Of a DNA stretch of 64,000 nucleotides, positions 17,670 to 26,795 are shown one piece after another (positions within the stretch are counted from its first letter, which is position 1; each line of letters starts with the position of its first letter). The position numbers and the translations under genes are program-made. Source of the DNA: Ruegeria denitrificans (GTDB lineage: Bacteria > Pseudomonadota > Alphaproteobacteria > Rhodobacterales > Rhodobacteraceae). The notes beneath the pieces were generated by a model that saw only the letters and a program-made list of their open reading frames with translations, was not told the DNA's origin and did not search any database. Where the stretch lies: assembly GCF_001458295.1 (NCBI RefSeq), contig NZ_CYUD01000006.1, forward strand, positions 226,833 through 290,832, written 5' to 3'.

Positions 17670-18259
17670 TCTCCATTATCTCACTCGCACAGCTGTCGGA
17701 AAGTTGTGCGGGTGAATTGGATGAACAACACTCTTCCATCACCGACACTGTCAAACATTCTAAATTGGACGTCAGCTGCGGGATCGCAGCTCCCAATCTC
17801 TTGACACTACAGCTGTGGTTGCTTCCGGCAAAATAGCTAGACTTTGCAAAGTCAGCTTTCTGCGCATTGCTGTTATTGGGGTATCGCACAGCATCGGTCA
17901 AAGTGGACTCCGAAGTAGACAGTCGCCGCACTCGGTGTGAGCGACTGCTATGCGGACTAGAGCGGTCTTCCGAAGCGCAAAGCATGGAAGATGGTGCGGG
18001 CGCAGCCAAGCCACGGCCTATGACTATTGCCCGAAGTTGCAATGAAGGGCTTGGTCTTGACGGGGGATGGGGCTTCAAAGCCCCCCCTAAAAAATGCCAG
18101 CCGTTTACGGTTGTCCGAAGACGCGCAAGGGATGGTAGCCGCAGGGCCGAGACCGCAAGCGGGCTCGGTTCACGACAGTCTGCCCGTAAGCATCTGAGAT
18201 TATGTATGTTCTATAGCAAAGCGGCAAGCCCTGATGGTTGAGGTCTACTTGCAGTCTGA
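17670..18259. other. 590 bp without a convincing gene
   Basis: Open frames here (17662-18078 minus, 17867-18241 plus) have low-complexity Ser/Arg-rich translations and no recognisable domain. A short perfect hairpin, GGGGCTT-CA-AAGCCCC, lies at 18069-18084 without a T-tract. It separates the secreted-protein gene from the Argonaute gene and may mark the outer edge of the mobile element. Confidence 0.5.
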
Positions 18260-19678
18260 TCACATGAAGCAGCGAAAGTCGTAGATGCGGTCAACCATCT
18301 GTGGGTTTTGTTGAAGGATGTCCGCGAAGGCCTTGGAATAGACCAGCGTGACCGGCAACTTCTTGTATAGCGTGTTGTTGTTCCAATCCATCTTCGTTAA
18401 ACCAAGGATGCCCGCGCATGTGTCGTGCCAACCACCTTCGCCGGAGAAACGGCGTAGCAAGACAGGCGATGGCGTCGGTTTGAGCGAGCCTTCTTTGTAG
18501 ACGTTGTAGCGCGAGTTCTGGACATGGACTCCCTGCACGCTGCCTTGCGTCCAGAGCAACGCCTCATTTCCGCTTAGCGGCAGATAACTGCCGCGCTGAA
18601 CCGGGTATTTGTGTGGTGAAGGCGACCTTTGATCGGTGAATCGAACACCTTTCCAGTCACTGCCCTTGACGATTTGGACGAGTTCAATCTCTGTACCGGC
18701 GCGAAAGCTGTCAAATGCTCCGAGGATTTCTTCTTCGGTGAAGGATGTGTTCTTGTGAATGGTCACTTTTTTTGGTGGTGATCCCAGATGACCACCCTGG
18801 TAGATTGCCAGGCTACGAGATAGGACCGACTGCATTTCATAGTAAGACAGGTAAGGGTTGCTCTGGCTGTCCTGCGTAAAATCCTTTGTGTCATACGCCA
18901 CAAATTTAAAGCCCGTTCCGTCCGGATCAAAGACCTGGCTGCAACATGTGCTGTACTGAGTGCCGGTTTTCTCATCGGTCTTCATGGCATAGCTGATACC
19001 GATAAATGCTTCATCTGGTGCAAGGCCTGTGAGTTTCCAGGGTATCCCGCCTGACTTGGCGTACAGCGCAACGCTCAGGCCCCACATGACGTTTGCACGG
19101 CACCGTCGATTGAAGCTTGCTTGCCGCACGATTTGGATGGGGATATCAGAAGGTGCACAATAAGCTTTTAGATAGTCGTGGAAATCAAAGTTCTCGCCTT
19201 CAAAACAAGACGCCCACTCATCGGGCAACATGACCAAGGCAACATCAAAATTGGCGCGAAGTGGAGATAGGCGGGCAATGCACCTGAAAAGCCCCTGCGC
19301 CAGTTCATGCTTTGAGCGCGCCTTTGCAAATTCATCCAGTTCCTTCGGAAATTTTAACGTGAGCGTCTCATCTAGTGGCGCAATCGGAGTTCTAAAGAGT
19401 ACCTCGAAGCCGGGATAGCGGGGATAGTAGTTCTTTGCCTCAACGGGATCAGCCACCGATTGAAGCTCATTGACCAACCCGCGAAGCTTCCCGAATTCCC
19501 TTTCGGGAGCAACAAGTGCGAAACGCACAGTCGGTAGCGTTCCGAATTTGAGCCCGTAAGGACCATGATCAATCAGGCCGACTAAGGGGTGCTTGTGGGT
19601 TCGCCCGCCATTAAAAACCAGATCAGGCTCGGGAAGCTGTGAATACCCACAGATTTCACCTTGATGGTCAACGATCAT
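18260..19678 (-). CDS. Short prokaryotic Argonaute (MID-PIWI), PIWI catalytic site apparently lost
   Basis: The 472 aa product has the size and layout of short pAgos, which lack N and PAZ domains. The MID-like part (about residues 100-215) includes [14 protein letters not shown] and [21 protein letters not shown], whose Gln and Lys fit the guide 5'-phosphate pocket. The PIWI part (about 216-472) includes [29 protein letters not shown] and the C-terminal [25 protein letters not shown]. The first catalytic Asp of active Argonautes (G-x-D) is Ser229 here, so target cleavage is unlikely. Short pAgos normally act with an APAZ-domain effector encoded just upstream. Here ATG 19678 overlaps by 4 bp (ATGA) a frame that survives only as a C-terminal stub. 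Confidence 0.85.
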   Translation of the reverse strand: MIVDHQGEICGYSQLPEPDLVFNGGRTHKHPLVGLIDHGPYGLKFGTLPTVRFALVAPEREFGKLRGLVNELQSVADPVEAKNYYPRYPGFEVLFRTPIAPLDETLTLKFPKELDEFAKARSKHELAQGLFRCIARLSPLRANFDVALVMLPDEWASCFEGENFDFHDYLKAYCAPSDIPIQIVRQASFNRRCRANVMWGLSVALYAKSGGIPWKLTGLAPDEAFIGISYAMKTDEKTGTQYSTCCSQVFDPDGTGFKFVAYDTKDFTQDSQSNPYLSYYEMQSVLSRSLAIYQGGHLGSPPKKVTIHKNTSFTEEEILGAFDSFRAGTEIELVQIVKGSDWKGVRFTDQRSPSPHKYPVQRGSYLPLSGNEALLWTQGSVQGVHVQNSRYNVYKEGSLKPTPSPVLLRRFSGEGGWHDTCAGILGLTKMDWNNNTLYKKLPVTLVYSKAFADILQQNPQMVDRIYDFRCFM

Positions 19679-19869
19679 GCCAACCTCCTTGAAAAAGCCG
19701 TGCGGGTTCCCAAAACGAAACGGGGATTCTCGCGCTCGCTTCCATCATCGAAGGCTTTGACTTCAATGTCCGAGCCGCGCTCATGTGGACCGAGGAGTAG
19801 CTCCGCCCACGCGGTCAAGAGCGTGTTGAATGTGTCGTTGACAATAATCTGCGCCCGCTGAACGGTTCT
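19675..19869 (-). pseudogene. C-terminal remnant of the Argonaute's upstream partner gene (probably an APAZ protein)
   Basis: A frame ending in TGA 19675-19677 overlaps the Argonaute start codon by 4 bp, the usual coupling of a short-pAgo operon. Its last about 65 residues (from QRAQIIVNDTFNTLL through [23 protein letters not shown] and [10 protein letters not shown]) read like real protein. Upstream of about 19870 the frame is blocked by a stop 9 bases before GTG 19917, and the coding signal moves to the recombinase-like frame. I infer that a deletion removed the effector domain and most of the partner and joined this stub to the upstream recombinase gene. Assignment to APAZ rests on position and coupling, not on a motif I can verify. 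Confidence 0.5.
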
Positions 19870-21166
19870 GCACCCAAATATCGGACTCAAGGCTATACCG
19901 AAGTGCATCCCCTTCACCGGAGTCTAGGCACTTTACTTGTATCTTCCGCCAAGGCAGTTCAGTCATGGTATAGATTAGATAGGCGACGACGGGGTTCCAA
20001 ACCTGCCTAGCGCTGCCATCCACGTTGATCGTGAAGTAATCCGCTTGTAATGATTTGGGCCATGCCCAGTTGTCTTCTGTTAAAATTTTTTGAACTAATT
20101 TGACGAGACGCCTTGGTAAGAAAGCGGATGTAGTTTGCGTAGGTTTGCCGACAGAAACTGCCTTCGCTTTATTTTCAAACTGCTTTCTTTCCAAGTTCGT
20201 CAACAATGGGTGACCGTAACTTGTCCTGTCTTCCCCTTCAACCAGGACCATATTTTCTTCGATGAACCAGTCCACCATGTCCGCAATGTAGTTAACTATC
20301 GGGACCATTTTGCCCTTAAGGGTTCCACCGCCACAGTCGACTACATGATCGACCCAACTAGGAGAGGCGCGATGGGAGGATAAAAACACCTTTGGATCGC
20401 TTCGCACGTCCTCTGGGTACAGATCCAACCAAGAAGCAAAGTTCAAAAACGGGCCGTTGCTGTACTTGGTTGTCTTGGCCAGCCTTGGACCAGAGCGGTA
20501 TTCAGTTAGAATTTCGACCCATTTTATTAGGTTCGCCGGGGGGTTCTTTATTATTTCTACTGACTTGCCTGTAATACGCCCAGCCGTCGCAAGGCGTTTT
20601 ACTTTAACAGGTTTGTCGTAGCCAAGTTTTGTTGGGAAGCTGGCATTCAAGTATTCAGCAAGTTTGGAGAACGCTCGCTTGTGCTGAGCATTGAAATCGA
20701 GAGAAGGCTTCCATTGGGTGTCTGAGTTTTTGAACTGAAGAACGAATGTCGTCCAAACCTCCTCTGAGATGTCAGAAACGGACGATACAGTAGTCGAAAA
20801 GTACAAAGCGTACAGAATGCGGCGCACATACGGACGAGTGCCTTCTGAGAGGTTGGTTTCAAATAAATAGGCGATAACCGATTCAAAACCATCGGGAAAT
20901 ACGTCGATGTTTTGTGCGAAAACCCTAAACGCATGTGGGTTTCCGCGTGTGAAATCGAAAGCGAACCTGAGTGGAAATAGGATACCTCCGTTTTGAGTTG
21001 TACTTAGGAGTTCTGCGACTAGGGACGGTTCTGCCGTAGATTCGAATTGTTTTGTCAACTCGACAATCTTGCCAACAGTTAGGCCATTGGTACTTCTATT
21101 TTGCCTGTGATGAAAATTGCTGATGGAACTATTTATGAGACATCCATTGACTTCGATTGCTGCCAT
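19781..21166 (-). pseudogene. GmtZ-like recombinase-associated protein, 3'-truncated
   Basis: From ATG 21166 this frame encodes 461 aa with no domain I can name with certainty. The stretch WRKIQVKCLDSGEGDALRYSLESDIWVQN near the end and the position directly after a GmtY-type tyrosine recombinase fit the GmtZ protein of the gamma-mobile-trio elements. After about 19870 the frame runs out of phase through the partner-gene stub and ends at 19781, so the natural C-terminus is missing. The base composition is lower in GC than in neighbouring core genes. An intact but divergent gene of unknown function cannot be excluded. Confidence 0.5.
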
Positions 21167-21209
21167 TTATTGAAATGCTCCTTCACTTAGCGATTGGATA
21201 CTAGCCGTC

Positions 21210-22715
21210 TCAGTTGTGGCCCGGATCGTGTGTATGAAGCTCCGTTTTGGCTTTGTTGAGAGCTGCATTCACCATTTCCCACTCTGGCTCGGTGTAGACT
21301 CGCTGGCTTTCGATATGACGGTGGTGCATTGCCTTCTTAATCGCCGGTGGAACAACCCCAGCGTTTTAAAGAGTTTGAGCATATGCATGTCTTAGTGCGT
21401 GGGGAGTCGTACCGAACTTTTTCCCTCTTGGAATGAGTTCACCGAATCTTGCCTCAATCCGTCTTAGGGCGCGTTCCCACGCTCCGTTGAATGCTGAGTA
21501 CGAATAGGGGTTTCCAATACATGATTTTTCCGAAGAGCGATCTTCGCCTCTGGCGACAAACAAAAAAGGGTGTTGGCATTCGCCTCTCGCGACCCGCATG
21601 CAAACAAGTTCATGGCGGTAGTCCAGGTAAGCGTTGTAGTAAGAAGAAAATAGATATTCGAGTGACCTATGGACAAAGAAGGCTTCAGTCTGGTTCGTGC
21701 CTGAATCTAAGTCCAGATCTTTCCAATATACTCGAAGTGACTTTTCCGGCGCTTCTTTACGAGGCGATAGTCCTAACCTATCCAGGTACTGGCGCCTGGT
21801 TCCTGTCTCACCAACAAGGAAGGTTTGTGCTTGGTCAGGATGACGAAGCATAGGAACGCAACGCTCTTCTCAATCAAAAGTAAAATAAACCACGTCGTTG
21901 AACCAAAGTTGCAAAGGCTCGGACAACCTTAGGCCTGCACCCATTAGTAGTAGAAAGATCATCTTTGCCGTGACGTCTTCACGGTCGAAGAGACTGTCGG
22001 CAGTTTCGTTCTTGACAAACCCGAATTCCAGCATGTTGACGATTAGCTGGGGATCCATGTGTTTCACTGACCTTCGCCCTGAAGCGAGCTTGTCCAACCC
22101 CAGCGATTCTCGCGATGATTTGCGCAGCCTTTCTGCTTCCTTCGCATCGTCTTTTAGATGTCTTAGAAAGCACTTTTCGTGTCGTCTTTTTGCGCTAACC
22201 AGAAAACATACAAACTCGCCTTCGTTCCGAGGTTTGGAAGAAAAGGTCCTTGCTAGTGGCTTGAGAGGATGGTCACTTCCTAGGCTTTCTAAGTTGCCCA
22301 AGACTCCTTCGATAAACTGCTCCAAGTGCCTAGCCAGTTCACAAACGACATTGGGTGACATTGGCACCCAGCATAGGCCGGTCGGGTCGACACCATTGTG
22401 CGGGATGGTCCCTCTTTGGATCGCCCGGATAAACGCTTTGCATGTGGCTGAATGCACATTTCGTATGCTATTAGCATTGTCGAATTCGTAGACGGAACAA
22501 AAGTCGAAAAAAAGACCTATTGCCCGGGCAGCTCGCCGTTTCCAACCGAGGCTCTTGCTTTGATTGTCCACAAAGTAATCGAAAAGCAGATGGAACACCT
22601 TCGGGCGCTTGTCATTAAACAGCCAAAGAACCGGTGTGATCGGATGAGACTTATTTTCCGTCCTGTGAATTAGAACCGCGTGGTGCCTGCCCGAGTTTTG
22701 GTCAATGTTTTTCAA
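21210..22715 (-). pseudogene. GmtY-like tyrosine recombinase, inactivated by two in-frame stops
   Basis: One uninterrupted phase from TTG 22715 to TGA 21210-21212 encodes a tyrosine recombinase of about 501 codons, but it contains TGA at 21870-21872 (codon 282) and TAA at 21366-21368 (codon 450). Catalytic elements lie in all three pieces: Arg in LLMGAGLRLSEPLQLWFNDV, the H-x-x-R box in GTTPHALRHAYAQTL, and the second His region and Tyr nucleophile in AMHHRHIESQRVYTEPEW after the second stop. The phase never shifts, so two point mutations suffice. The arrangement and LRHP/WK-type features recall GmtY of gamma-mobile-trio elements. The start is uncertain since the frame is open farther upstream. 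Confidence 0.75.
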
Positions 22716-23315
22716 GTCACTTGCTCTGATGGTTAGATTTACCTGTTCAATTGGAATGTAAGTCGAGCATGGCCCAGAATTTCTGTCAACACATTGTTTT
22801 TACAAGGATAATCAAGGATAGATTCCGAAAAATCCCGCCGATTTGACGAATTCAAAGAATAGTTGGAAAGGTCTATCCTTGCGGATGCAATTGCTAACCA
22901 AAACAAACATGGTCGCCAAAATTCAGTGATTCGTTCGAGAAACAGTCACGGGTGCACTCATTGTCCCGCCTTGGCACTTCTTATGAGCAGTGAACAAAGA
23001 AGAATCTTGAGGGTGCGGACCTAAGTGCGCTGGAAACGACTTTGACCTTTGATGAAATGCAAAAAGCATGAGAGCTGGACTTCTTTGGCAATCAGGTCGC
23101 TTCCGGCCTGCCTCGCTTGAGCTACGCGGGGCTCCGCTCAGCAGGCCTACAATTCAATCTTACGTAATCAGTTCCTTGTTTCTGAGAGGAAGAACTGAAT
23201 TTGGTAAGTTGGTGTTGGGGGTGAATTCAAAAAAAAGTTGTTGCGAAAGTTCGGGCTCAAAGCAAAAAAAAGATATTGATGGTGGGAAGTGGTGACTTCT
23301 TTTCGGGGGTTAATT
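22716..23315. other. AT-rich non-coding end of the recombinase element
   Basis: No gene-like frame. Notable contents: CAAGGATA repeats at 22803-22881 and a GC-rich inverted segment near 23100-23145 (GGCCTGC...GCAGGCC). The AT-richness contrasts with the flanking catabolic genes and fits the end of an acquired element. Confidence 0.5.
22803..22881. repeat. CAAGGATA repeats upstream of the recombinase (candidate recombination or operator site)
   Basis: CAAGGATA occurs at 22803-22810 and CAAGGATAGA at 22813-22822, spaced exactly 10 bp, and TCTATCCTTG (inverted) at 22872-22881. The two outer 10-mers form a perfect inverted repeat with a 49 bp spacer. Directly upstream of a tyrosine recombinase gene such an array suggests recombinase-binding sites at the element end or an operator. 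Confidence 0.45.
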
Positions 23316-23370
23316 GAGCAGCTGACTTCTAATCAGCAGGTTGAGGGTTCGAGTCCTTCAGGGATCGCCA
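23316..23370 (+). pseudogene. 3' fragment of tRNA-Arg(UCU): probable attachment site
   Basis: The segment reproduces the last about 55 nt of a tRNA: the end of the D stem (GAGCA), an anticodon stem-loop GCTGA-CTTCTAA-TCAGC with anticodon TCT (Arg), a variable loop, a T arm (GAGGG-TTCGAGT-CCTTC), acceptor strand AGGGATC, discriminator G and CCA. The matching 5' acceptor (GATCCCT) and D loop are absent upstream, so it cannot be a functional tRNA. A 3' tRNA fragment is what integration into a tRNA gene leaves at the distal end of an island. Its orientation puts the island on the left. Confidence 0.75.
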
Positions 23371-23448
23371 ATCATCTTAAAGCAGTCATCGAACCTGTGC
23401 TGGAAACGCGCGATTTCGCTGTGCCATCTCGTGTCATCAAAATAATTC

Positions 23449-23464
23449 TTGCAACCGGTTGCAA
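23449..23464. promoter_or_regulatory. LacI-type operator upstream of iolG-like gene
   Basis: A perfect 16 bp palindrome, TTGCAACCGGTTGCAA, 44 bp before the start of the first gene of the catabolic operon. Identical at 36168 and with one change at 39557, the latter just upstream of the locus's own LacI gene. The central CCGG and half-site TTGCAA fit LacI-family operators. Confidence 0.8.
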
Positions 23465-23507
23465 AGAAAATCATTGTGTCTCCAAAATAAAGAATCGGGA
23501 GACATGC

Positions 23508-24521
23508 ATGCTCAGGATCGGATTGCTTGGTGCCGGACGCATTGGCCGCGTGCATGCGCAGGCCATCGCTGCGCATTCGCAAAGCCAGCTTTGCGCCGTT
23601 TCTGACGCGATTCCCGATGCGGCTGAAAGCCTTGCCGCCGAACAAGGGGCTACAGCGCGAGACTCGATGGAGATCATCGCAGATCCGTCGATTGACGCAG
23701 TCCTAATCGCAACGCCAACCGATACTCATTCCGGCCTGATTGAGGCCGCTACACGTGCTGGCAAGGCGGTTTTGTGTGAAAAACCCGTTGATCTCAACCT
23801 TGAGCGGGCGCTTGCCTGCCAATCCGTCGCGGCGGAAACTGGCCAACCGGTGATGGTGGGATTCAACCGCCGGTTTGACCCCAGCTTTTCAACCTTGAAA
23901 TCAGCAGCTGACCGGGGGGAAATCGGAACGCCCGAGATGTTGTCGATCACGTCTTTCGACCCAGCGCCTCCGCCCGTCAGCTACATCAAGGTCTCGGGTG
24001 GTCTGTTTCGGGATATGATGATCCATGATTTCGATATGGCGAACTATCTGATGGGGCAGTTGCCGGAACAGATTTTGGCTGTGGGAACCTCGATTGTTGA
24101 CCCTGATATCGGGCGGGCAGGTGACGTGGATACCGCCGTTGTTACAATGACTTATGAAAACGGTCAGATCGCAGTGATCAAAAATTCGCGGCGGGCCGCC
24201 TATGGCTATGACCAGCGGATCGAGGTGCTGGGGTCAGGTGGGCTGTTGCAGGTCCATAACATTCTGGAAAATGCGGTGGTCAAGTCGACGGCCGACGGTG
24301 TCACCGGGGCAAAGCCGACCTACTTTTTCCTTGAACGGTACATGCCCGCCTACCGGGCGGAATGGGATGCGTTTGTGCAGGCCGTGCAGTCCGGCTCCGC
24401 AATGCCCGTGACTCTGAAAGACGGCGTTGCCGCTCTGGCCATGGCCGAGGCCGCGACCCGTTCCGCGCAGACAGGAAAACCGGTCGCAATGACTGACGTT
24501 TTGAAACCGGTTGCAAAATGA
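23508..24521 (+). CDS. iolG: Inositol 2-dehydrogenase-like Gfo/Idh/MocA oxidoreductase
   Basis: 337 aa NAD-dependent dehydrogenase: a Rossmann N-terminus (LRIGLLGAGRIGRVHAQAIAAH), the family signature LCEKPVDLN, the catalytic-region MVGFNRRFDPSF and GGLFRDMMIHDFDMANYL, where Lys (EKP), Asp and His match inositol dehydrogenases that oxidise myo-inositol to 2-keto-myo-inositol. The frame is open from 23289, but ATG 23508 with CGGGA upstream is the true start. It is first in an operon with an ABC importer, iolD and iolE, and lies behind a LacI-type operator. Action on another cyclitol or sugar is possible. Confidence 0.85.
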   Translation: MLRIGLLGAGRIGRVHAQAIAAHSQSQLCAVSDAIPDAAESLAAEQGATARDSMEIIADPSIDAVLIATPTDTHSGLIEAATRAGKAVLCEKPVDLNLERALACQSVAAETGQPVMVGFNRRFDPSFSTLKSAADRGEIGTPEMLSITSFDPAPPPVSYIKVSGGLFRDMMIHDFDMANYLMGQLPEQILAVGTSIVDPDIGRAGDVDTAVVTMTYENGQIAVIKNSRRAAYGYDQRIEVLGSGGLLQVHNILENAVVKSTADGVTGAKPTYFFLERYMPAYRAEWDAFVQAVQSGSAMPVTLKDGVAALAMAEAATRSAQTGKPVAMTDVLKPVAK

Positions 24522-24646
24522 GCGGATATCCGGAAACTGGGGAAAGCTCCGCCAGATTCCCGGAGCGGAGGAGATTCGGCCCGTCCGAATGACTGGGGCT
24601 GATGCCCCGGCAATAAAGACAAACAGTTTTTATGGGAGGAAACCAA

Positions 24647-25588
24647 ATGAATAAATTCGTAAAAGGCGCATTGGCTGCCAGCGCTTTGGCGTTGATTACA
24701 GCAACCGGCGCTGCGGCCGAGGGTGAAAAATACATTCTGGTCAGCCACGCCCCTGACAGCGACAGTTGGTGGAACACGATCAAGAATGGCATCGCCCTGG
24801 CGGGCGAGCAGATGAACGTCGAAGTTGAATACCGCAACCCGCCGACGGGCGACCTGGCCGACATGGCGCGGATTATTGATCAGGCGGCGGCATCCGGTCC
24901 TCATGGTATCATTACCACGCTGGCCGATCCTGACATTCTGGAAGGTCCGATCAAGGCTGCAGTGGATTCCGGCATTGATGTGATCATCATGAACACCGGC
25001 ACGCCCGAAAAGGCACGCGAGGTTGGTGCATTGATGTATGTGGGGCAGCCTGAATATGACGCGGGCCTCGCCGCTGGTCAGCGGGCCAAGGCAGACGGGA
25101 TCGGGTCTTTCCTTTGCGTGAACCACTATATCGTTCAACCCTCAAGCCAAGAGCGGTGCCAGGGGTTTGCCGACGGTCTGGGTGTTGAACTGGGAGAACA
25201 GATGATTGACGCGGGCCAGGACCCTGCTGAAATCAAGAACCGGGTTCTGGCCTATCTGTCGGCCAATCCTGACACCGACGCTGTTCTGACGCTTGGCCCG
25301 ACATCGGCGGACCCGACCATTCTGGCGTTGCAGGAAAACGGCATGGCCGGCGACATTTATTTCGGCACGTTCGATCTTGGCGGTGAAATCGTCAAAGGCA
25401 TCAAGGACGGCACCATCCAGTGGGGCATCGACCAGCAGCCATTCCTGCAGGCCTATCTGCCGGTTGTTGTGATGACCAACTACCACCGCTATGGCGTCCT
25501 GCCGGGCAATAACATCAACTCGGGCCCGGGCTTCGTGACAGCAGACGGCCTGACAAAAATCGAAGAGTTCGCGGGCGAATACCGCTGA
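24647..25588 (+). CDS. Sugar/inositol ABC transporter substrate-binding protein
   Basis: 313 aa periplasmic binding protein of the ribose/inositol (peripla_BP_4) type with a signal peptide (residues 1-24, ending AAA-EGEK). YILVSHAPDSDSWWNTIKNGIALAGEQMNVEVEYRNP, AAVDSGIDVIIMNTG and GTFDLGGEIVKGIKDGTIQWGIDQQPFLQAYLPV follow the family pattern. GGAGGA precedes ATG 24647. The next two genes complete the importer. Given iolG, iolD and iolE around it, the ligand is probably an inositol or related cyclitol. Confidence 0.9.
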   Translation: MNKFVKGALAASALALITATGAAAEGEKYILVSHAPDSDSWWNTIKNGIALAGEQMNVEVEYRNPPTGDLADMARIIDQAAASGPHGIITTLADPDILEGPIKAAVDSGIDVIIMNTGTPEKAREVGALMYVGQPEYDAGLAAGQRAKADGIGSFLCVNHYIVQPSSQERCQGFADGLGVELGEQMIDAGQDPAEIKNRVLAYLSANPDTDAVLTLGPTSADPTILALQENGMAGDIYFGTFDLGGEIVKGIKDGTIQWGIDQQPFLQAYLPVVVMTNYHRYGVLPGNNINSGPGFVTADGLTKIEEFAGEYR

Positions 25589-25669
25589 TTTTACACTGCG
25601 TCGGGCGCTAAAGGAATGCGCCCGCCGCCACTTCCAATAATTGGAAAGCCCGCGCGAGGGAGGACCACA

Positions 25670-26794
25670 ATGTCTGAGACAGTTCAATCCACGGCAGGCG
25701 GTGACGAACGGATCAAAGAGATCTCGCCACTGCGTCGCGCCCTGATCCGCCCCGAATTGGGCGGCATGGTCGGGACAGTTGCCGTATTCACCTTTTTCCT
25801 GCTTTTTGCCTTTGATAGCGGCATGTTCAACAGCCAGGGCATCATGAACTGGTCCATTGTCTCGGCGCAATTCATGATCATCGCCGTGGGGGCCTGCCTG
25901 CTGATGATCGCGGGTGAATTTGACCTGTCTGTCGGTTCGATGATTGGCTTTGCAGGAATGATGATCGCAATCTTTTCGGTCACGCTTAGCTGGCCTGTCT
26001 GGATGGCGATCCTGGTGACATTTGCCCTATGTGTCACTATCGGCGCGCTGAATGGGTACATCGTAGTGCGCACGGGTCTACCCAGTTTTATCGTCACGCT
26101 GGCATTTCTGTTCATTTTGCGCGGCTTTACGATTTATCTGCCGCAGACAATTGAACGCAAAACCATCATCGGCGGAATCAAGGATGTGGCCGAGGGTGAC
26201 TGGCTGGCGTCCATCTTTGGCGGCAAGGTGTTTCAAGGCCTTTTTGTCTGGCTGGGCGACAATGGATTGATTGAAACTTTCTCACGTGGCTCGCGTGAAG
26301 GCCAGCCGGTCGTAGATGGGATTCCCATGCTGCTGATCTGGGCAATCGGGTTGATCATCTTTGGCCATGTTCTGTTGACCAAGACCAAGTTCGGCAACTG
26401 GATTTTTGCCGCCGGCGGTGACGCCGAAGCGGCCCGGAATTCGGGTGTGCCGGTGAACCGCGTTAAGGTGCTGATGTTCATGTTCACGGCCTTTTGCGCC
26501 ACGGTTTTTGCCACCTGTCAGGTGATGGAATTCGGCTCGGCCGGTGCGGATCGCGGATTGCTGAAAGAGTTCGAGGCGATCATCGCCGTGGTCATCGGCG
26601 GCGCGTTGCTGACCGGTGGATACGGCTCGGTCCTTGGCGCAGCGTTAGGTGCTTTGATCTTCGGCGTGGTGCAGCAGGGTCTGTTCTTTGCGGGTGTTGA
26701 AAGCTCGCTGTTCCGGGTGTTCCTGGGCGTCATACTGCTGGGTGCTGTGATCCTGAACACTTACATCCGCCGCATCATCACAGGAGAACGCTGA
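25670..26794 (+). CDS. Sugar ABC transporter permease (RbsC/BPD_transp_2 type)
   Basis: 374 aa with about eight to ten transmembrane helices of the ribose-type permease family: FMIIAVGACLLMIAGEFDLSVGSMIGF, TGLPSFIVTLAFLFILRG, GNWIFAAGGDAEAARNSGVPVNRVKVLMFMF and GGALLTGGYGSVLGAALGALIFGVVQQGLFFAG. The start at 25670 has GAGGGAGG upstream. One permease gene follows one binding-protein gene, so a homodimeric channel is expected. The stop codon is one base before the ATPase gene, indicating coupling. Confidence 0.92.
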   Translation: MSETVQSTAGGDERIKEISPLRRALIRPELGGMVGTVAVFTFFLLFAFDSGMFNSQGIMNWSIVSAQFMIIAVGACLLMIAGEFDLSVGSMIGFAGMMIAIFSVTLSWPVWMAILVTFALCVTIGALNGYIVVRTGLPSFIVTLAFLFILRGFTIYLPQTIERKTIIGGIKDVAEGDWLASIFGGKVFQGLFVWLGDNGLIETFSRGSREGQPVVDGIPMLLIWAIGLIIFGHVLLTKTKFGNWIFAAGGDAEAARNSGVPVNRVKVLMFMFTAFCATVFATCQVMEFGSAGADRGLLKEFEAIIAVVIGGALLTGGYGSVLGAALGALIFGVVQQGLFFAGVESSLFRVFLGVILLGAVILNTYIRRIITGER

Positions 26795-26795
26795 G

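Noticed and set aside
18069..18084. Hairpin GGGGCTT-CA-AAGCCCC as a possible terminator
   Set aside because: No T-tract follows on either strand, so a rho-independent terminator is not supported.
17662..18241. Two overlapping open frames (minus 17662-18078, plus 17867-18241) before the Argonaute gene
   Set aside because: Low-complexity Ser/Arg-rich translations with no recognisable motif or SD; treated as non-coding.
21866..21876. TGA in the recombinase as a recoded (selenocysteine or readthrough) codon
   Set aside because: A second in-frame TAA follows and TGA serves as a normal stop in many genes here; mutation is the simpler explanation.
23316..23370. Functional tRNA-Arg gene
   Set aside because: No 5' acceptor strand pairs with AGGGATC upstream; only the 3' fragment is present.
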